Source: Chloroflexi bacterium CFX4
GTDB lineage: Bacteria > Chloroflexota > Anaerolineae > Aggregatilineales > UBA2796
Reading direction: 5' to 3'
Length of the DNA: 64,000 bases
Assembly (NCBI GenBank): GCA_021404685.1
Contig: QWHC01000016.1
Location: forward strand, 1 to 64,000
Below, piece after piece: positions 52,213-60,940 of this stretch. A program made the position numbers and the translations under genes. Every line of letters starts with the position of its first letter. Within the stretch, counting starts at the first letter, position 1. The notes below the pieces were generated by a model. It saw only the letters and a program-made list of their open reading frames with translations. It was not told the origin of the DNA and did no database searches.

Positions 52213-53835
52213 ATGACCGACTTCCCTACCCGCCTGCTCTGGTGGCAGCGCGGCGTTGTCTACCAAATTTACCCACGCAGCTTTATGGATGCCAACGGCG
52301 ACGGCATTGGCGATCTGCGCGGTGTGCTGCAAAAGATTGACTATCTGGCTGAAACACTGGGCATAGATGCCATTTGGCTCTCGCCCTTTTTCACGTCGCC
52401 AATGGCTGATTTTGGCTATGATGTTGCTGATTACTGCGATGTTGACCCGATCTTTGGCACGCTTGCCGATTTTGACGCCCTGCTCGCGGCGGCTCATGCG
52501 CGTGGCGTGAAAGTGTTGATTGACTTTGTGCCAAACCACAGCTCCGATCAGCACGCTTGGTTTAAGGAATCGCGCAGCGCACGCGATAATCCCAAGCGCA
52601 ACTGGTACGTCTGGGCAGACCCTAAGCCTGATGGCAGCCCTCCCAACAACTGGCTGAGTTTGTTCGGCGGCAGCGCGTGGGAATTCGACGCGCACACAGG
52701 GCAATACTACCTGCATTCCTTCCTGAAGGAACAACCTGACCTGAATTGGCGCAACCCGGAGGTGAAGGCTGCCATGTTCGATGCCATGCGCTTCTGGCTG
52801 CGGCGCGGTGTGGATGGCTTCCGTGTGGACGTGGCGCACTTTCTGATGAAAGACCCTGAAATGCGCGATAATCCGCTAAGCGAGAGCGGCATGGCGCTCT
52901 ATAAGCCGATGGGTGACTACGACTCGCAGGTTCACCTCTACGACAAAGGACATCCCGATAACCACGCACTCTACCGTGAGTTCCGTGCCGTGCTGGATGA
53001 ATTCGAGCCGATCAGCCCGCGCATGGCAGTTGGCGAGATTCACATTGCCGATTGGGATGAATGGGCAACCTACTACGGCGCCAACAACGACGAACTGCAC
53101 ATGCCCTTTAACTTCGCCCTGATCAACACGCCGTGGCGCGCCGAGATCGTCCGTGAGGTGGTGGAGAACGTGGAGCGCGTGCTGACCAACGGACAGCAGC
53201 CGAACTACGTCTTTAGCAACCACGACGAACACCGCATTGCCAGCCGCATTGGTGCAGAGGCAGCGCGTGCCTGTATGTTGCTGCTGCTGACACTGCGCGG
53301 CACGCCAACCATGTACTACGGCGATGAAATCGGCATGGTGGATGGCGATATTCCGCCCGAACTTGCCCAAGACCCATGGGGCAAAAATGTGCAAGGACTT
53401 GGCTTAGGGCGCGACCCTGAGCGCACGCCCATGCAGTGGGATAGCACGCCTAACAGCGGCTTCTCGCCCGAAGGCGTTCGCACGTGGCTGCCGGTGACCG
53501 CTGACTATCCAACGCGCAACGTTGCCGCACAGCTTGCCGATCCGCACTCAATGCTCAACCTGACCCGTGCGCTGCTCAAACTGCGCCGCGAGTCGCCCGC
53601 GCTGCACGGCGGCGCTTACCGCACGCTGAGCGGCGACGCGCACACCTACGTCTTTGAGCGCACAGCAGGCGATCAGCGCTTTGTGGTTGCGATCAACTTC
53701 ACGGCGGAAGCACAAACAGTGGCACTCTCAGGCGGCGGCACGCTCATCCTCTCCACAGCGCTGGATCGGGCAGATGAGGCGGTGGGCGGCACATTCAGTT
53801 TGCGCCCATATGAAGGTGTGATCATCCGCGCCTAG
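52213..53835 (+). CDS. GH13 alpha-glucosidase
   Basis: The protein has 540 residues. The N-terminus WWQRGVVYQIYPRSFMDANG and GDLRGVLQKIDYLAETLGID fit oligo-1,6-glucosidase-like GH13 members (subfamilies 17/23/30). The catalytic residues are Asp206 in VDGFRVDVAHFL, Glu275 in AVGEIHIADW and Asp338 with His337 in FSNHDEHRIASRI. It should release glucose from short alpha-glucans in the cytoplasm; no signal peptide is present. It stands alone between tyrS and a strong bidirectional terminator. Confidence 0.92.
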   Translation: MTDFPTRLLWWQRGVVYQIYPRSFMDANGDGIGDLRGVLQKIDYLAETLGIDAIWLSPFFTSPMADFGYDVADYCDVDPIFGTLADFDALLAAAHARGVKVLIDFVPNHSSDQHAWFKESRSARDNPKRNWYVWADPKPDGSPPNNWLSLFGGSAWEFDAHTGQYYLHSFLKEQPDLNWRNPEVKAAMFDAMRFWLRRGVDGFRVDVAHFLMKDPEMRDNPLSESGMALYKPMGDYDSQVHLYDKGHPDNHALYREFRAVLDEFEPISPRMAVGEIHIADWDEWATYYGANNDELHMPFNFALINTPWRAEIVREVVENVERVLTNGQQPNYVFSNHDEHRIASRIGAEAARACMLLLLTLRGTPTMYYGDEIGMVDGDIPPELAQDPWGKNVQGLGLGRDPERTPMQWDSTPNSGFSPEGVRTWLPVTADYPTRNVAAQLADPHSMLNLTRALLKLRRESPALHGGAYRTLSGDAHTYVFERTAGDQRFVVAINFTAEAQTVALSGGGTLILSTALDRADEAVGGTFSLRPYEGVIIRA

Positions 53836-53854
53836 CCCGAAAATTGCACAAAAA

Positions 53855-53884
53855 AATACGGCTTCCAAGTGCGGAAGCCGTATT
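53855..53884. terminator. Bidirectional terminator between alpha-glucosidase and E2 genes
   Basis: AATACGGCTTCC and GGAAGCCGTATT make a 12-base stem with a 6-base loop; an A-tract lies on the left and GATTTA on the right. It serves both converging genes. Confidence 0.8.
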
Positions 53885-53896
53885 GATTTACAGCCC

Positions 53897-55183
53897 TTAC
53901 ACCAACAAACGCATTGGATGTTCGAGCAGGGCGCGTAGTTCTTGCAGGAACAGCGCACCTTCCGCACCATCACTGACGCGGTGATCCACGCTCAGTGAAA
54001 CCTTCATGCGCGTGCCGATTGTGATCTGCCCATCCACCACCACTGGCACCTGCCGCGCTGAGGCAACCGCTAAAATGGCAGCTTCCGGCGGGCTGATGAT
54101 CGCCTCGAAGTGTTCCACGTCGTAAGCGCCCAGATTGCTGACGGTGAAGGTTGCGCCTTCAATGTCCTCCGGTTTGATCTTGTTGGCACGCACATTGGCG
54201 AACATCTCTTTGTTGCGCTTGGCAAGCTGCGAGATCGCCACCTGATCGGCGTTGCGCGCCACCACATTCACCAAGCCGCCTTCAGGCAGCGCCACGGCAA
54301 TCCCAATGTTGATGTACTTATAGCGCACCAATGTATCGCCGTAGAAGTGGCTGTTCAGGTTCGGGAATTTCCGCAGGGCAAGCGCCACCGCCTTCACGAT
54401 CAGATCGTTGACGGTCACCTTTTGCTCATCGGGCAAGCCACTGTTGATCTGCTTACGGAGTTCAAGCGCCGCTGCCATGTCAATTTCGCTGGTCAGGTAG
54501 AAGTGCGGAATGGTCGTTTTGCTCTCGACGGTGCGCGCTGCAATGCGTTGGCGCATCCGCGAGACAGGCTCATGCGTAATGCCTTCGCCGCTGGGTGCGG
54601 TACGCGTTGGTGCGGCACTGGGCGCTTTGGCAGGCGCGCTCAGCGATTCGGCAACCTGCTGCATAGCCGTAGGCGTAAAGCGCTCGACATCTACCTTTGT
54701 GATGCGCCCGCCGGGTCCCGTGCCGTTCACAGCGCGCAGATCAATGCCGCGCTCTTGGGCAATGCGGCGCGCAATCGGGCTTGCCTTCACGCCATCGGGC
54801 AGGTGCGGATCAGCTTCAGCGACGGGCGCGGCGGCGGCAGCAACCGCCTTTGGCGCCGGGGCAGGCGCGGCGGCTTTAGCAGGCTCTACCGCTTTGCTGG
54901 GCGCGCTCTCGGCAGCAGGCGCGGCTTTGGGCGCTGCGCCGCCACCAGCAGTATCCACATGAGCAAGCGCCATACCAACGTTCACAACATCGCCCGCGCT
55001 GACCAGCTTTTCAACCAGCACGCCGCTAAAGGGCGACTCGATCTCAATGGTTGCCTTGTCCGCCTCGACTTCGGCAATCACCTCACCGGCTTGGACGCTC
55101 TGCCCAACGTCTTTCGTCCAGTTGACGAAAGTGCCTTCTTGCATGGTTGCCCCAAGCATGGGCATTTTTACAATTTCGGACAT
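53897..55183 (-). CDS. pdhC: 2-Oxoacid (pyruvate) dehydrogenase E2, dihydrolipoamide acyltransferase
   Basis: The protein has 428 residues. Residues 1-76 are a lipoyl domain (EVEADKATIEIES, lipoyl-lysine Lys43). An Ala/Pro-rich linker and an E3-binding domain (SPIARRIAQERGIDLRAVNG) follow. The acyltransferase core ends with SLSVDHRVSDGAEGALFL, with the catalytic His and Asp (HRVSDG). It takes acetyl or other acyl groups from E1 to CoA. It is third in an operon E1-alpha, E1-beta, E2; the E3 gene is not present. lipB at 40738 makes its cofactor precursor. The pyruvate specificity is assumed. Confidence 0.93.
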   Translation of the reverse strand: MSEIVKMPMLGATMQEGTFVNWTKDVGQSVQAGEVIAEVEADKATIEIESPFSGVLVEKLVSAGDVVNVGMALAHVDTAGGGAAPKAAPAAESAPSKAVEPAKAAAPAPAPKAVAAAAAPVAEADPHLPDGVKASPIARRIAQERGIDLRAVNGTGPGGRITKVDVERFTPTAMQQVAESLSAPAKAPSAAPTRTAPSGEGITHEPVSRMRQRIAARTVESKTTIPHFYLTSEIDMAAALELRKQINSGLPDEQKVTVNDLIVKAVALALRKFPNLNSHFYGDTLVRYKYINIGIAVALPEGGLVNVVARNADQVAISQLAKRNKEMFANVRANKIKPEDIEGATFTVSNLGAYDVEHFEAIISPPEAAILAVASARQVPVVVDGQITIGTRMKVSLSVDHRVSDGAEGALFLQELRALLEHPMRLLV

Positions 55184-55197
55184 GCAAACCGCCTCTC

Positions 55198-56178
55198 TTA
55201 GATGATGTCCTTAACGGCTGCGACCACTTTATGCGCGTCGGGCAGTGCCATTAGCTCAATTTCCTTCGCGTAAGGCAGCGGCACATCCATCGCGCTGACG
55301 CGCTTGATCGGCGCATCCATGTAATCAAACATATGCTCTTGCAACTGCGCGGCAATTTCGCTGCCAAAGCTATAGAAGGGCAGCGATTCTTCGACGATCA
55401 CGCAGCGGTTGGTCTTTTTGAAGCTCTCAAAGATCAACGGCAAATCCAGCGGACGCAACCAACGCACATCCACCACCTCGCACGAGACGCCTTCCTGCGC
55501 CAGCATCTCCGCCGCGTCCAGCGACCATTCTACGCCGCGCCCAAAGGTCACAATCGTCACGTCTTTGCCGGCGCGCTTAATATCACCCTTGCCGATGGGC
55601 AGCACAAAATCGGTATCGTCAGGGACGAGTCCCGGCTTGGAGTAGAGCGCGATCACTTCGGTGAACAGCACCGGATTGTCATCCCGAATGGCTGCCTTCA
55701 ACATGCCTTTGGCATCGGCGGGCGTGGAGGGGCAGCCCAAATACATGCCGGGAAAGTGGGCAAAGATTGGCTCCGGTGTGTGTGAGTGCGTCGCGGTTGC
55801 CTGATTGCCCCAGCCCGTTGCACAGCGCATGACCATCGGCGCCTTGAACTGTCCATCAAACATATAATGCACCTTCGCCGCATGATTGATCAGGGCGTCA
55901 AGGGCGAGAAAGGCGAAGTTAATGGTCATGATCTCTGCCACAGGGCGCAAGCCTGCCATTGCCGCGCCAACGGCGGCGCCGGCAATCGCCATCTCGCTAA
56001 TGGGTGTATCGCGGACGCGGCGTTCGCCGAACTCATCCAAGAAGCCGCGTGTAACCTTGTGCGTGCCATCCCACGCGCCAACCTCTTGTCCCATCACAAA
56101 GACGCGCTCATCACGGATCATTTCCTCACGCAAGGCGGCGCGCAGTGCCTCGCGCATGGGGATATTCTTCTCTGCCAT
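55198..56178 (-). CDS. pdhB: 2-Oxoacid (pyruvate) dehydrogenase E1 beta subunit
   Basis: The protein has 326 residues. It has the transketolase-like E1-beta blocks REALRAALREEMIRDERVFVMGQEVG, RVRDTPISEMAIAGAAVGAAM and IVEESLPFYSFGSEIAAQLQE. Together with the alpha subunit it binds thiamine diphosphate and decarboxylates pyruvate or a related oxoacid. It is 27 bases after the alpha gene and 14 bases before the E2 gene. Confidence 0.93.
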   Translation of the reverse strand: MAEKNIPMREALRAALREEMIRDERVFVMGQEVGAWDGTHKVTRGFLDEFGERRVRDTPISEMAIAGAAVGAAMAGLRPVAEIMTINFAFLALDALINHAAKVHYMFDGQFKAPMVMRCATGWGNQATATHSHTPEPIFAHFPGMYLGCPSTPADAKGMLKAAIRDDNPVLFTEVIALYSKPGLVPDDTDFVLPIGKGDIKRAGKDVTIVTFGRGVEWSLDAAEMLAQEGVSCEVVDVRWLRPLDLPLIFESFKKTNRCVIVEESLPFYSFGSEIAAQLQEHMFDYMDAPIKRVSAMDVPLPYAKEIELMALPDAHKVVAAVKDII

Positions 56179-56205
56179 GTTCAGGTTCGTTCCTTCGGTT
56201 ATGTG

Positions 56206-57183
56206 TTAGGCGTAAACGTGGCGTGTTAAGTCCTCTGCGGTTGGCACAGGGCTTTCTTCGGCAAAGCGCACCGCTTCTTCAATGGTCGCGGCGACGGCTG
56301 GCTCAATCTTGGCAAGTTCCGCCTCAATATCGGGGAACATCTCGCGCAGCTTCTGCTCCATCACCGTTAGCGGATCGCGCTGCTGGTAAGTCCGCATTTC
56401 CTCAGCGCGCTTCATATATAGACGATCCGAGACGCCGTGACCTTCATAGCGGTAGGTGATCGATTCGATCAGGACGGGTCCCGTCGTGCGTGCGTAATCC
56501 ACTGCTTGCTGCATCACCTCGTAGACAGCGAAGAAGTCCATGCCGTCCACACGCTCAAAATCCTTCATGCCGTAGGCAATGGCGCGCTTGTGCAGCTCAG
56601 GCTGCCCGCTGGAAACTTCGACGGGCGTTCCCATGCCATAGAGGTTATTCTCGATCAGCCACACAACGGGCAAATCCCAGACTGCTGAAAGGTTCAGCGA
56701 CTCGTGAAAGTAGCCGTTGTTGGTGGCACCATCACCAATGAAGCTCACCACCACTTCGCCATCAGCGTTGTATTTCGATTTGAGCGCGATGCCGGCTGCT
56801 AAGGGCAAATGCCCACCGACAATGGCATAGCCGCCCCACATGCGGACGTTCACATCGGCAAGGTGCATCGAGCCGCCCTTGCCACCACTGACGCCGGTGC
56901 GCTTGCCCATCATCTCCGCCATCAGCCGATTCACATCTGCACCTTTTGCGATGGCAATACCGTGATCGCGGTAGGCAGTAATCACGTGGTCGGTAGGCTT
57001 GAGTGCCTTAATCGCGCCGACGCCGGTTGCCTCTTGTCCGTTGTAGAGGTGCAAATAGACGCCGCCGATCTTGCGTGCGTTGTAAAGTTCCTTGCACTTT
57101 TCCTCAAAGCGGCGGATGAGTACCATCTGGTGGTAGACTTCAATGAGTTCTGCTCTGGTCAACGTTTTGGTTAGGTCGGACAT
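56206..57183 (-). CDS. pdhA: 2-Oxoacid (pyruvate) dehydrogenase E1 alpha subunit
   Basis: The protein has 325 residues. RRFEEKCKELYNARKIGGVYLHLYNGQEA, DHVITAYRDHGIAIAKGAD and VSFIGDGATNNGYFHESLNLSAVWDLPVVWLIENN are E1-alpha signatures, with the thiamine-binding GDG...NN motif. The HLYNGQEA and GGSMHLADVNVRMWGG parts fit pyruvate- or acetoin-type E1. It starts the operon, which the 306-base upstream region must drive. Confidence 0.93.
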   Translation of the reverse strand: MSDLTKTLTRAELIEVYHQMVLIRRFEEKCKELYNARKIGGVYLHLYNGQEATGVGAIKALKPTDHVITAYRDHGIAIAKGADVNRLMAEMMGKRTGVSGGKGGSMHLADVNVRMWGGYAIVGGHLPLAAGIALKSKYNADGEVVVSFIGDGATNNGYFHESLNLSAVWDLPVVWLIENNLYGMGTPVEVSSGQPELHKRAIAYGMKDFERVDGMDFFAVYEVMQQAVDYARTTGPVLIESITYRYEGHGVSDRLYMKRAEEMRTYQQRDPLTVMEQKLREMFPDIEAELAKIEPAVAATIEEAVRFAEESPVPTAEDLTRHVYA

Positions 57184-57489
57184 TTACAATTCCCCATTGC
57201 CCGTGACAAATATCACGCCCGCGTCGCCGTCTAGCTGAAAAACACGCGCATAGCCGAGCTAAAATAGCGCTCGGCGCGAAAACTTCGCCAAACAAAAGGC
57301 GCGGCGTGCTGAATTGCCTAAGAGCATAACACACAAGCGGGCTGCTACCAAATGCTTATTTGCGGAGCAGTGGTCAAGGTATGCAAGATGCACTAAAGGA
57401 TAATCCCACCATACCCGACTTGCCCTCTTACTAGACGTTCTGCGCGATTTGGTTTACACTCTATAACGTATTCTGCACCCGAAAGGAGT
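57184..57489. other. Divergent intergenic region upstream of pdhA
   Basis: GCCGAGC and GCTCGGC (about 57254-57276) form a small stem in the likely pdhA leader. Near the right end TATAAC (57462-57467) could be a -10 element for the next plus-strand gene. No gene was seen. Confidence 0.4.
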
Positions 57490-58509
57490 ATGGCGCATTG
57501 CCTGCTGTGCGCCGCAATACGCATGAATGTTCTGCCTTTACCTGCCCTTCGCTTTGCAGCCCTAAGCGGTGTGCATGAAGATCGCCCTGCCGCCCTGATT
57601 ACCTCAGCCGCGGATTGGGCAACGCTGCGCGGCAGCCTGAATCTGCCGCTTTTGGTGCAAGCCGCACCGGTTGAAAATACCCGTGCTTTTTTCGATTATC
57701 TGGCGCAGAGTTTGCCCTCGGCTGTGGCGGTTATTTACACGGTGGGCAATCATCCAACAGCCCTTAACGCGGCAAAATATGTGGCAAGCCTGAGCAAAAA
57801 GCCGTTAGTTGTTGTGCCGCACACCCTGACCACTGCCGATCTGTTTACGCCGCACATCAGCCTTGATGGTCAGAAGATTGTGACGGGCCCTGCTGCCGAA
57901 ATCATCTTTGATATGCCGCTGATCAGCCAAACGCTGCCCGCTTCTGCCGCTGTGGATGTGTTCTCGATCATCACTGCGCTGATGGACTGGGGCTACGCTG
58001 CTCAGAAGAACCAAACACACCTGGAAACGCGCTTCTTACCTTGGGCGGCTTCGATTGCGGCAAGCATCGCCTCACAGGCACTCAAGATTGCGGCGGGCGT
58101 GGGCAAAGGCGAAACGGAAGCGCTAACCAACCTTGTAGATTTGTTATGCTTGACCGTTCAGTTAGATAATTTACTAGGGCATCAACGTGCTTCACGCGGC
58201 ACAGAGCATGTGTTTGCGGAAGCCGCCGCCGCACAGCCCGAAGGCGCAGCCATTCCCTATGCGGAGCGCGTGGCAGCGGGCATTTTGCTCACCTCTGCGC
58301 TGCACAAAAAAGATGCCGCACCACTGCGGACTGCCTTAGAGAGTGCGGGCTTGCGCCCGAATGCTGTGCCGCTTCAGGTAGCGCGTGCCACACTGAACGC
58401 CCTGCCTGCTTATGTTGCAGAACACGGCGCGCCGTTCGGCATTGCTAACGACCTTCAGCCCAATAGTGAAGAGATAGAAGGCGCGCTGCAACGGGCGGGC
58501 TTGCTTTAG
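57490..58509 (+). CDS. Degenerate glycerol-1-phosphate-dehydrogenase-like protein
   Basis: The protein has 339 residues from ATG 57490, but AGGAG is only 1 base before it, so ATG 57523 is possible. The iron-ADH/dehydroquinate-synthase-like fold is seen in KYVASLSKKPLVVVPHTLTTADLFTPHISL, IIFDMPLISQTLPASAAVDVFSIITALMDWGYA and RGTEHVFAEA. The expected GGGxxxDxxK nucleotide motif is degraded (VGNHPTALNAAK), and the second metal histidine (usually HGExV) is replaced by PYAERV. The Asp and first His ligands remain. It may have lost dehydrogenase activity. It is followed by a HEAT-repeat gene. Confidence 0.7.
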   Translation: MAHCLLCAAIRMNVLPLPALRFAALSGVHEDRPAALITSAADWATLRGSLNLPLLVQAAPVENTRAFFDYLAQSLPSAVAVIYTVGNHPTALNAAKYVASLSKKPLVVVPHTLTTADLFTPHISLDGQKIVTGPAAEIIFDMPLISQTLPASAAVDVFSIITALMDWGYAAQKNQTHLETRFLPWAASIAASIASQALKIAAGVGKGETEALTNLVDLLCLTVQLDNLLGHQRASRGTEHVFAEAAAAQPEGAAIPYAERVAAGILLTSALHKKDAAPLRTALESAGLRPNAVPLQVARATLNALPAYVAEHGAPFGIANDLQPNSEEIEGALQRAGLL

Positions 58510-58547
58510 ATAATCAGCGCTTACCGTTAACTTTGAGGAGTGGCGCT

Positions 58548-59510
58548 ATGGCGGCACCGAATATTTGGCTTTTGCAGACCAAACGTGATGTGGACGGCTT
58601 GATTGCTGCACTGCGCTACACAGATCCCTCTGTGCGGCGTGGCGCAGTGGCTGCCTTGCGTGCGCTGAGCGCATGGCAGGCTGTGCCAGCCTTGCAGGCG
58701 CAGTTGATCATCGAAAATGACTGGCAGGTTCACGCGGCAATCTCAGCCGCACTTCAATACCTTGATCACGATCTGCACGTTGAACTCATGGTGAAAAACC
58801 GTGATGTGCGCGGCTTAACCAAGATGCTGAACAGCGTCCGCCACGAGGATATTATCACCGCGTGCGAGGCACTCGGCGACCTAGGTGATCGGCACGCTGC
58901 CGAGCCGCTGATCATGGTCTTTCGCAACCTTGCTCAGCCCGCTAAAGTGCGCCTTGCCGCTGCGGAGGCGCTCATCAAGCTGGAGAGCGCGCCCGCCGTT
59001 GTGACGCTGCTCGCCGCGTTGCGCCGCAACGACTGGCAAGTGCGCCGCAATGCCGCCGCTGTGCTTGGGCAGCTAAAAGCAGTCTGGGCAACCGAACCAC
59101 TCATCAACGCCCTGAAAGACCCTTCGCCCATTGTGGCGAAGACCGCCGCCGCCGCCTTAAAATACATCGGTACGCCGGAGGCAGTCCTTGCCGCGAAACA
59201 ATTCGAGGCAGCCCAACCGCCATCGGAACCAGCGGCACAGCCGCGCAGCAGCACCAGTCGTCTGGCAACCCGCACCCAAACGGGCGGCTTGCCGCGCCGT
59301 GAGACGGATAAACTTCAGACGACCACTGTAACGGCTGCACCCACCGAACGCAGCGGCGGCACAGCCCCCTTGCCCAAGCTACCTGATCACAAAGTGGATA
59401 CGCGCCCGCTGCCGCCGCCGCCTGCGCCTGAGCCGCGCCGTTTTTCCACCCTGAGCAAGTTCGATTCGCTCTCCCGCCCGCCCGATCCTGAAAAGCCGCC
59501 CAAACCGTAA
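58548..59510 (+). CDS. HEAT-repeat protein with Pro-rich C-terminal tail
   Basis: ATG 58548 has GAGGAG upstream and gives 320 residues. About six HEAT-like repeats cover residues 10-220, e.g. IAALRYTDPSVRRGAVAALRAL, ACEALGDLGDRHAAEPLIMVF and PLINALKDPSPIVAKTAAAALKYIG. PBS-lyase-like repeats look the same, but no lyase partner is nearby. The last 100 residues are Pro/Arg/Thr-rich and probably disordered. It is likely a protein-binding scaffold. Confidence 0.88.
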   Translation: MAAPNIWLLQTKRDVDGLIAALRYTDPSVRRGAVAALRALSAWQAVPALQAQLIIENDWQVHAAISAALQYLDHDLHVELMVKNRDVRGLTKMLNSVRHEDIITACEALGDLGDRHAAEPLIMVFRNLAQPAKVRLAAAEALIKLESAPAVVTLLAALRRNDWQVRRNAAAVLGQLKAVWATEPLINALKDPSPIVAKTAAAALKYIGTPEAVLAAKQFEAAQPPSEPAAQPRSSTSRLATRTQTGGLPRRETDKLQTTTVTAAPTERSGGTAPLPKLPDHKVDTRPLPPPPAPEPRRFSTLSKFDSLSRPPDPEKPPKP

Positions 59511-59647
59511 AAAAGGCGTTTCGGCGAATACTCACTCTGTGAAAAAGGTATAAAAAATGCGCGTTTTGCCGCTTCTTGCGGTAAAATGCGCTATAGGCTG
59601 CCTAAAATCAGAGAAGCCTTCAGTTAAATCAAGCTGGGAACACACGC

Positions 59648-60940
59648 ATGGAATTACGGCACTATCTGGAAATCTTGATTAAGCGTTGGTGGTTGATCGT
59701 GCCGCTAACTTTAATCTCACTAACGCTTGCCATGTTCTGGAGCTATTCACGCCCGCTGGTCTATCAATCCACTGCCACCTACGTTACGCGCTTCGGCGAA
59801 GGCTTGACCAGCGTCGGCGATACCTTGTATGCCCTCGATACCTTCACCGGTCGCCAACGCCTCTTTGTAACCTACTGCGAAGTGATGAAAAGCCGCACCG
59901 TTGTAGACCGCGCCATGCAGATCGGGAACATTGACCCCGCCCTCATTGACTGGGAACTCTATAGCGTTGCGTGCAATGTGTTGCCCGAAGCAAACGTGAT
60001 TATGGTCATTGTGCGCGGACCGAACGCCTCGTTGGTTGGGCGGCTGGCAGAGGCAATTGGCGTGGCTGGCACAGCACGCGCCGGGCAGCTTTACAGCTTT
60101 GTCGGTCTGGAAGAGCTGGACGCGCCGGAAGTGGAAGAAGCACCCGGCAACCGCTCGCAGCAGGGCATTTTGGGCGGCATGATCGGCTTTGTGATGGGCG
60201 TTGGCTTGGCATTTATGCTGGAATACCTCCGCAGCCCAACCGAGCGCATCGAGATGGCATCTATTCGCCATCCCAAGCTGGGCATCTACAATGAGCGTTA
60301 TTTCCAACAGCGCTTGGCAGAAGAAATTAACCGCGCCCGTTCGCGCAACCGCCCGCTCAGCATGACGCTGTTGCGCCTCATCCCAACTGAGGATTTCTCG
60401 CTGCTGCCCGATACGGTGGAAGATACTTTGCTGCGCGCCGCCGCCTTGCGGATGCAAGATAAAATCCGCGCCGGCGATATTATTGCCTACCTAGGGCGCT
60501 ACACCTTTGCCATCCTGCTGCCCGAAACGCCCGGTCACGAGGCAGAACGCATTGTCGAGAAACTGCACCAAGATATTCGCACACATACCTTTAATGTGGA
60601 TGCCTATATCGCTAACTTCATGGCGAATTCAGGCGTAGTGGAGAGCAGCGGCGGCACCCTCGATCTGCAAGCGATGCTGACAAAGGCAAATGAAGCGCTG
60701 CAAACTGCCCGCCAAGCCGGCGAGAACAACGTGCATCTCATCCGCACCTCAGCCCAACCATTCGCCTTAGATGCCCAAATCAGTGAGCCTGAAACGCCCG
60801 TTTTTGGCGATGAGATGAATATGCCCTTCACCAGCAGCGAGTTAGACCGCCTGCTTGAGGAAGGCGCGCCGCCAAACAGCCCGCCTTCGCGCACCGTAGA
60901 TATGCGTGCCGAACAGCCTGATGAGCGCCGCGACCAATGA
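59648..60940 (+). CDS. Wzz-like polysaccharide co-polymerase fused to a degenerate GGDEF domain
   Basis: The protein has 430 residues. The N-terminus is Wzz/chain-length-like: MELRHYLEILIKRWWLIVPL with the first membrane helix, an outer domain, and a second helix at GILGGMIGFVMGVGLAFMLEYL. The cytoplasmic part (about 222-375) aligns with GGDEF domains: LGIYNERYFQQRLAEEINRARSRNRPLSMTLLR and FAILLPETPGHEAERIVEKLH, but the GGDEF loop itself reads LGRYTF, so diguanylate cyclase activity is not expected. A Pro-rich tail follows. It overlaps the next gene by 4 bases. The domain may sense a signal to control polymer length. Confidence 0.85.
   Translation: MELRHYLEILIKRWWLIVPLTLISLTLAMFWSYSRPLVYQSTATYVTRFGEGLTSVGDTLYALDTFTGRQRLFVTYCEVMKSRTVVDRAMQIGNIDPALIDWELYSVACNVLPEANVIMVIVRGPNASLVGRLAEAIGVAGTARAGQLYSFVGLEELDAPEVEEAPGNRSQQGILGGMIGFVMGVGLAFMLEYLRSPTERIEMASIRHPKLGIYNERYFQQRLAEEINRARSRNRPLSMTLLRLIPTEDFSLLPDTVEDTLLRAAALRMQDKIRAGDIIAYLGRYTFAILLPETPGHEAERIVEKLHQDIRTHTFNVDAYIANFMANSGVVESSGGTLDLQAMLTKANEALQTARQAGENNVHLIRTSAQPFALDAQISEPETPVFGDEMNMPFTSSELDRLLEEGAPPNSPPSRTVDMRAEQPDERRDQ

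Noticed and set aside
54110-55201. Long plus-strand reading frame opposite pdhC
   Set aside because: It mirrors the E2 gene, including its Ala/Pro linker, and has a protein composition typical of antisense reading.
57140-57334. Short minus-strand reading frame upstream of pdhA
   Set aside because: It overlaps the pdhA start in another frame and has no domain or ribosome site.
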